This document shows, in pieces, positions 32,697 to 34,720 of a DNA stretch of 34,720 bases. A model generated the notes under the pieces. That model ran no database searches. It was not told the origin of the DNA and saw only the letters and a list, made by a program, of their open reading frames with translations. This DNA comes from Blautia glucerasea (GTDB lineage: Bacteria; Bacillota; Clostridia; Lachnospirales; Lachnospiraceae). The stretch lies in the NCBI RefSeq assembly GCF_020537505.1, contig NZ_JAJBMO010000032.1, forward strand, positions 1 through 34,720, in the 5' to 3' direction. Position numbers and translations under genes: made by a program. Position 1 is the stretch's first letter. Each line of letters opens with the position of its first letter.

Positions 32697-33896
32697 TTAA
32701 CTGGCCTTAAAATTATAGATTGGTTTCATTACCTCGATCACATCCACGGATTCTCGGATCACGTCGATAATATCCTCGAGGGATTTATATGCCATCGGCG
32801 CTTCATCTAATGTTGCCTCATTTACGGAAGTTGTATATATCCCAGACATCGACTTCTTATACTCTTCCATATTTAAAGTTTCCTTTGCCTTTGAACGAGA
32901 CATAATTCTTCCTGCTCCATGGGGTGCAGAATAATTCCACTCAGGATTTCCTTTTCCAATAGCAAGAACACTTCCGTCCCTCATATTTATTGGAATTAGA
33001 ACTTTCTCCCCATTGTGAGCAGAAATTGCGCCTTTTCTTAAAATCATCTCTTTCGTATCGATATAATTGTGAATTGTATGAAATGCCTCTCCTGCTTCCA
33101 GTCCGGTTCTTTCAATAATAATTTTAGCCATAAGCTCCCTATTTCTGCGGGCAAACTCCTGACAAATAACTACATCATGCAGATAATCTTCCAAATAAGT
33201 TCCATATAAATAACATAAATCTTCTGGAACTTGTGACTCCTTTTTCTCCCAGCGAAGCTGTTTTAATGCATTCTGGATTTCATTTCTTCGGCCAGCAGCC
33301 TTATATTCAGCTATAATGGCATCCCGTTTCTTAAAATATTCCTCTTTACCAGAATGTAGTTCGATAGCTAATTGCTGATATAATTCAGCTACCTGTTTCC
33401 CCAGATTTCGGCTTCCGGAATGGATCACAAGATATTTCGCTCCATCCTTTGCTTCATCCACTTCAATAAAGTGATTGCCTCCCCCAAGCGTTCCAAGACT
33501 TCTTACCAGGCGTTTGGCATCCTTTAAAAAACGGTAACATCGAAGTCCGGTCAGATCATACCTCTCCTGCCTCCCGTCCCACACATTCGTTCCAGACGGA
33601 ATAAAGTGTGCTGCTTCGTCCAGTCTTTCAAAATCAATAGCCATTTTTCCCAAGTTCACGGTGTACATGCCGCATCCAATGTCAACTCCAACAATATTGG
33701 GAACTGCACGGTTCTTAATTGTCATTGTCGTCCCAATGGTACAGCCTTTACCAGCATGAACGTCTGGCATAATCGCAATCCTGGAATCTTTGGTAAATTC
33801 ATAATCGCACATTCTTCGGATCTGCTCGATGGCTTCGTCCTCTATGACTTTCGCATAACAGAATGCTGTATTTACTTTTCCTTTAATTTCAAACAT
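32697..33896 (-). CDS. rtcB: RtcB-family RNA ligase
   Basis: A 399-residue RtcB. Metal and active-site residues are visible: VGVDIGCGMYTV (Asp, Cys), LGGGNHFIEV (His), VIHSGSRNLGKQ (His) and NYSAPHGAGRIMSRSKAKE with the His that takes GMP. RtcB joins 2',3'-cyclic phosphate or 3'-phosphate ends to 5'-OH ends, the products of anticodon nucleases and toxin RNases. SD GGAG before ATG. It begins 36 bases after the tRNA-Lys 3' end with no room for a promoter, so the two share a transcript. Confidence 0.95.
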   Translation of the reverse strand: MFEIKGKVNTAFCYAKVIEDEAIEQIRRMCDYEFTKDSRIAIMPDVHAGKGCTIGTTMTIKNRAVPNIVGVDIGCGMYTVNLGKMAIDFERLDEAAHFIPSGTNVWDGRQERYDLTGLRCYRFLKDAKRLVRSLGTLGGGNHFIEVDEAKDGAKYLVIHSGSRNLGKQVAELYQQLAIELHSGKEEYFKKRDAIIAEYKAAGRRNEIQNALKQLRWEKKESQVPEDLCYLYGTYLEDYLHDVVICQEFARRNRELMAKIIIERTGLEAGEAFHTIHNYIDTKEMILRKGAISAHNGEKVLIPINMRDGSVLAIGKGNPEWNYSAPHGAGRIMSRSKAKETLNMEEYKKSMSGIYTTSVNEATLDEAPMAYKSLEDIIDVIRESVDVIEVMKPIYNFKAS

Positions 33897-33932
33897 ATTA
33901 TTCTCCTTTCCCTGCTAAGGTCATTTGATAAA

Positions 33933-34005
33933 TACTCCACATGAGATTCGAACTCACAACCTACCGGTTAAAAGCCGGTTACTCTGCCAATTGAGTTAAT
34001 GGAGC
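33933..34005 (-). tRNA. tRNA-Lys (anticodon UUU), divergent
   Basis: A 73-nt cloverleaf: acceptor GCTCCAT/GTGGAGT, D-arm ACTC/GAGT, anticodon stem ACCGG/CCGGT with loop CTTTTAA, T-arm GTGAG-TTCGAAT-CTCAT, discriminator A. CCA is not encoded. Unusual wobble pairs G1-U72, U7-G66 and G49-U65 suggest a non-standard isoacceptor. It lies between an attenuator-like hairpin and rtcB. Confidence 0.9.
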
Positions 34006-34009
34006 AGGA

Positions 34010-34058
34010 CAAAAAAATACCGCCTATCTTAATGTGCCTTTACACAAGATAAGCGGTT
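34010..34058 (-). terminator. Terminator/attenuator directly upstream of tRNA-Lys
   Basis: Minus sense: ACCGCTTATCTT pairs with AAGATAGGCGGT (one mismatch) across a 15-base loop and is followed by ATTTTTTT ending 5 bases before the tRNA. Transcripts from 34297 must read through it to make tRNA-Lys and rtcB, since no promoter is visible between. Confidence 0.82.
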
Positions 34059-34089
34059 CGAAATGATTCATATCGCATATTACCAAATT

Positions 34090-34251
34090 CTAATCTGGCT
34101 CTATCCTATACCATATTCTTTCCCCCATATTGCCTATCTGATAAAAAAAGACACGAAAGAAACTGTGCTCATATTTTCGTTCGAGCATAGCTTTTAAATT
34201 GCGTTCTTCTTTCTGGTAACTAGCAATATGTGTTGTAAACATAGTTCTCAT
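34090..34251 (-). CDS. Small protein heading the tRNA-Lys/rtcB unit
   Basis: Reading frame MRTMFTTHIASYQKEERNLK..., 53 residues from ATG at 34251. The internal ATG at 34242 (50 residues) has the better spaced SD (AAGGA, 10 bases), so that start may be the true one. Middle part charged (LERKYEHS), C-terminal part aromatic (FFRVFFYQIG, RIWYRIEPD). No family recognised. It follows promoter copy 5 and ends about 30 bases before the attenuator. Could be a functional small protein or a leader peptide whose translation affects read-through. Confidence 0.6.
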   Translation of the reverse strand: MRTMFTTHIASYQKEERNLKAMLERKYEHSFFRVFFYQIGNMGERIWYRIEPD

Positions 34252-34296
34252 TTCCTTTCCCGGCATTGGATACCGCTTTTCATCTTTCTATATGAT

Positions 34297-34341
34297 ACTT
34301 TATCACAAAATATTTTTATTGTCATTAAACTCATAGTTTAA
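34297..34341 (-). promoter_or_regulatory. tRNA-Lys/rtcB unit promoter with island operator (copy 5)
   Basis: Minus sense: TTAAAC-TATGA-GTTTAA (34325-34341, near-perfect palindrome), -35 ATGACA (34320-34325), 17 bp, -10 TAAAGT (34297-34302). It lies just past the rRNA operon terminator. Confidence 0.85.
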
Positions 34342-34373
34342 TATTTTAATGTATTTTTGATTTCTTTTTAATT

Positions 34374-34417
34374 AAAACAAAAAAGCTGAAATATCTTAAT
34401 TTATAAGACATTTCAGC
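34374..34417 (-). terminator. rRNA operon terminator
   Basis: Minus sense: GCTGAAAT / ATTTCAGC (8 bp, 17-base loop) followed by TTTTTTGTTTT. It starts 10 bases after the tRNA-Trp 3' end. Confidence 0.88.
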
Positions 34418-34427
34418 ATTCGTAAAG

Positions 34428-34498
34428 CAGGGGATGAGAGAATCGAACTCCCACCAAAGGTTTTGGAGACCCCTATCATACCATTTGACCAATCCCCT
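34428..34498 (-). tRNA. tRNA-Trp (anticodon CCA)
   Basis: A 71-nt cloverleaf: acceptor AGGGGAT/ATCCCCT, D-stem GTCA/TGAT, anticodon stem GGGGT/ACCTT (two wobbles) with loop CTCCAAA, T-arm GGGAG-TTCGATT-CTCTC, discriminator G as in bacterial tRNA-Trp. CCA not encoded. It lies about 165 bases after the 23S end and before the operon terminator. Confidence 0.9.
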
Positions 34499-34513
34499 AT
34501 TTTATGAAGAAAA

Positions 34514-34531
34514 GTGACTATTACTAGTCAC
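34514..34531 (-). other. Hairpin in the 23S-tRNA-Trp spacer
   Basis: Perfect GTGACTA / TAGTCAC with loop TTAC, 16 bases upstream of tRNA-Trp. Probably an RNase processing site. The rest of the spacer (34532-34665) holds no 5S rRNA that I can recognise, only short stems such as TCGTTC/GAACGA and GCGCA/TGCGC. Confidence 0.5.
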
Positions 34532-34665
34532 ATCTCTTTAAAAGGTTTTGTACCTTCAAAACTACATACATGCTACATCCTAATGGAATCTTTTTTAACC
34601 TTGCGAATAAATCAGAAGTTCCATCTCACCTCGTTCAATGGAACGACCTGCGCACTTTGCGCTTA

Positions 34666-34720
34666 GGTCAAGCCCTCACCCTATTAGTAACAGTCAGCTC
34701 CATGTGTTACCACACTTCCA
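34666..34720 (-). rRNA. 23S rRNA, 3' end (gene continues beyond the window)
   Basis: Read on the minus strand, GGAGCTGACTGTTACTAATA followed by GGGTGAGGGCTTGACC is the conserved 23S 3' terminus of Clostridia. The exact 3' nucleotide is approximate. Confidence 0.92.

Noticed and set aside
34090..34251. Classical leader-peptide attenuation of tRNA-Lys/rtcB by lysine codons
   Set aside because: The lysine codons are few and not clustered, and the stop lies about 30 bases before the hairpin; not enough to claim the mechanism.

Overview
The window looks like chromosome of a low-GC Bacillota of the Lachnospiraceae type (Blautia, Dorea or Mediterraneibacter relatives). The grounds are AT-rich spacers, strong Shine-Dalgarno (SD) sites, Tn1549/CTn-type conjugation genes, DegV, ACT and M24 housekeeping genes, and a 23S rRNA end with flanks typical of that group. 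The species cannot be fixed from sequence alone.

Region 1 (about 1-11050) is a decayed integrative conjugative element next to a few accessory genes. After a partial XRE regulator and a flavodoxin/YjbR pair come an oriT-like region, mobC and a relaxase cut off after roughly 90 residues. A foreign fragment broken at both ends follows (FAD oxidoreductase plus a frameshifted unknown gene). It joins a VirD4 coupling-protein gene that is also cut short. Beyond it lies the intact maintenance module: PcfB, DnaC-like ATPase, two RepA_N initiators (one containing 23-bp iterons), SSB, small proteins, ParB and ParA. No integrase or mating-channel genes are present. The module ends beside an enolase gene that stops at about codon 164.

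Region 2 (11140-21735) is mostly core: ACT-domain protein, Xaa-Pro aminopeptidase, an apparently unannotated repeat-bearing RNA gene (13072-13350) behind a near-perfect sigma-A promoter, a PdaA-like deacetylase, DegV, an NTF2-like/LytTR regulator, a 159-bp MITE, and a two-component system divergent from a three-gene ABC-2 exporter.

Region 3 (21762-34341) is the most interesting part: a dense RNA-repair island directly downstream of an rRNA operon. It encodes a Thg1-like 3'-5' polymerase, RtcB, two paralogous Rnl2-type RNA ligases, an RlaP-family nucleotidyltransferase, a TIGR02452/PARG-type ADP-ribose glycohydrolase, a metallophosphoesterase, an HNH protein, a HipA-like kinase, two XRE regulators, a 50-53-residue small protein and a divergent tRNA-Lys. 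A GIY-YIG protein is transcribed the other way. Five separate transcription units share one promoter design: a palindrome TTnAAC-N5/6-GTTnAA whose right arm runs into the -35 box ATGACA (ATGAAA once), then exactly 17 bp, then the -10. This ties the scattered genes into one regulon, probably controlled by one of the island's own XRE proteins. tRNA-Lys has no visible promoter of its own. It lies between an attenuator-like hairpin and rtcB, so it appears to be co-transcribed with the ligase that could repair it.

Region 4 (34374-34720) is the 3' end of an rRNA operon on the minus strand: 23S end, tRNA-Trp and terminator.
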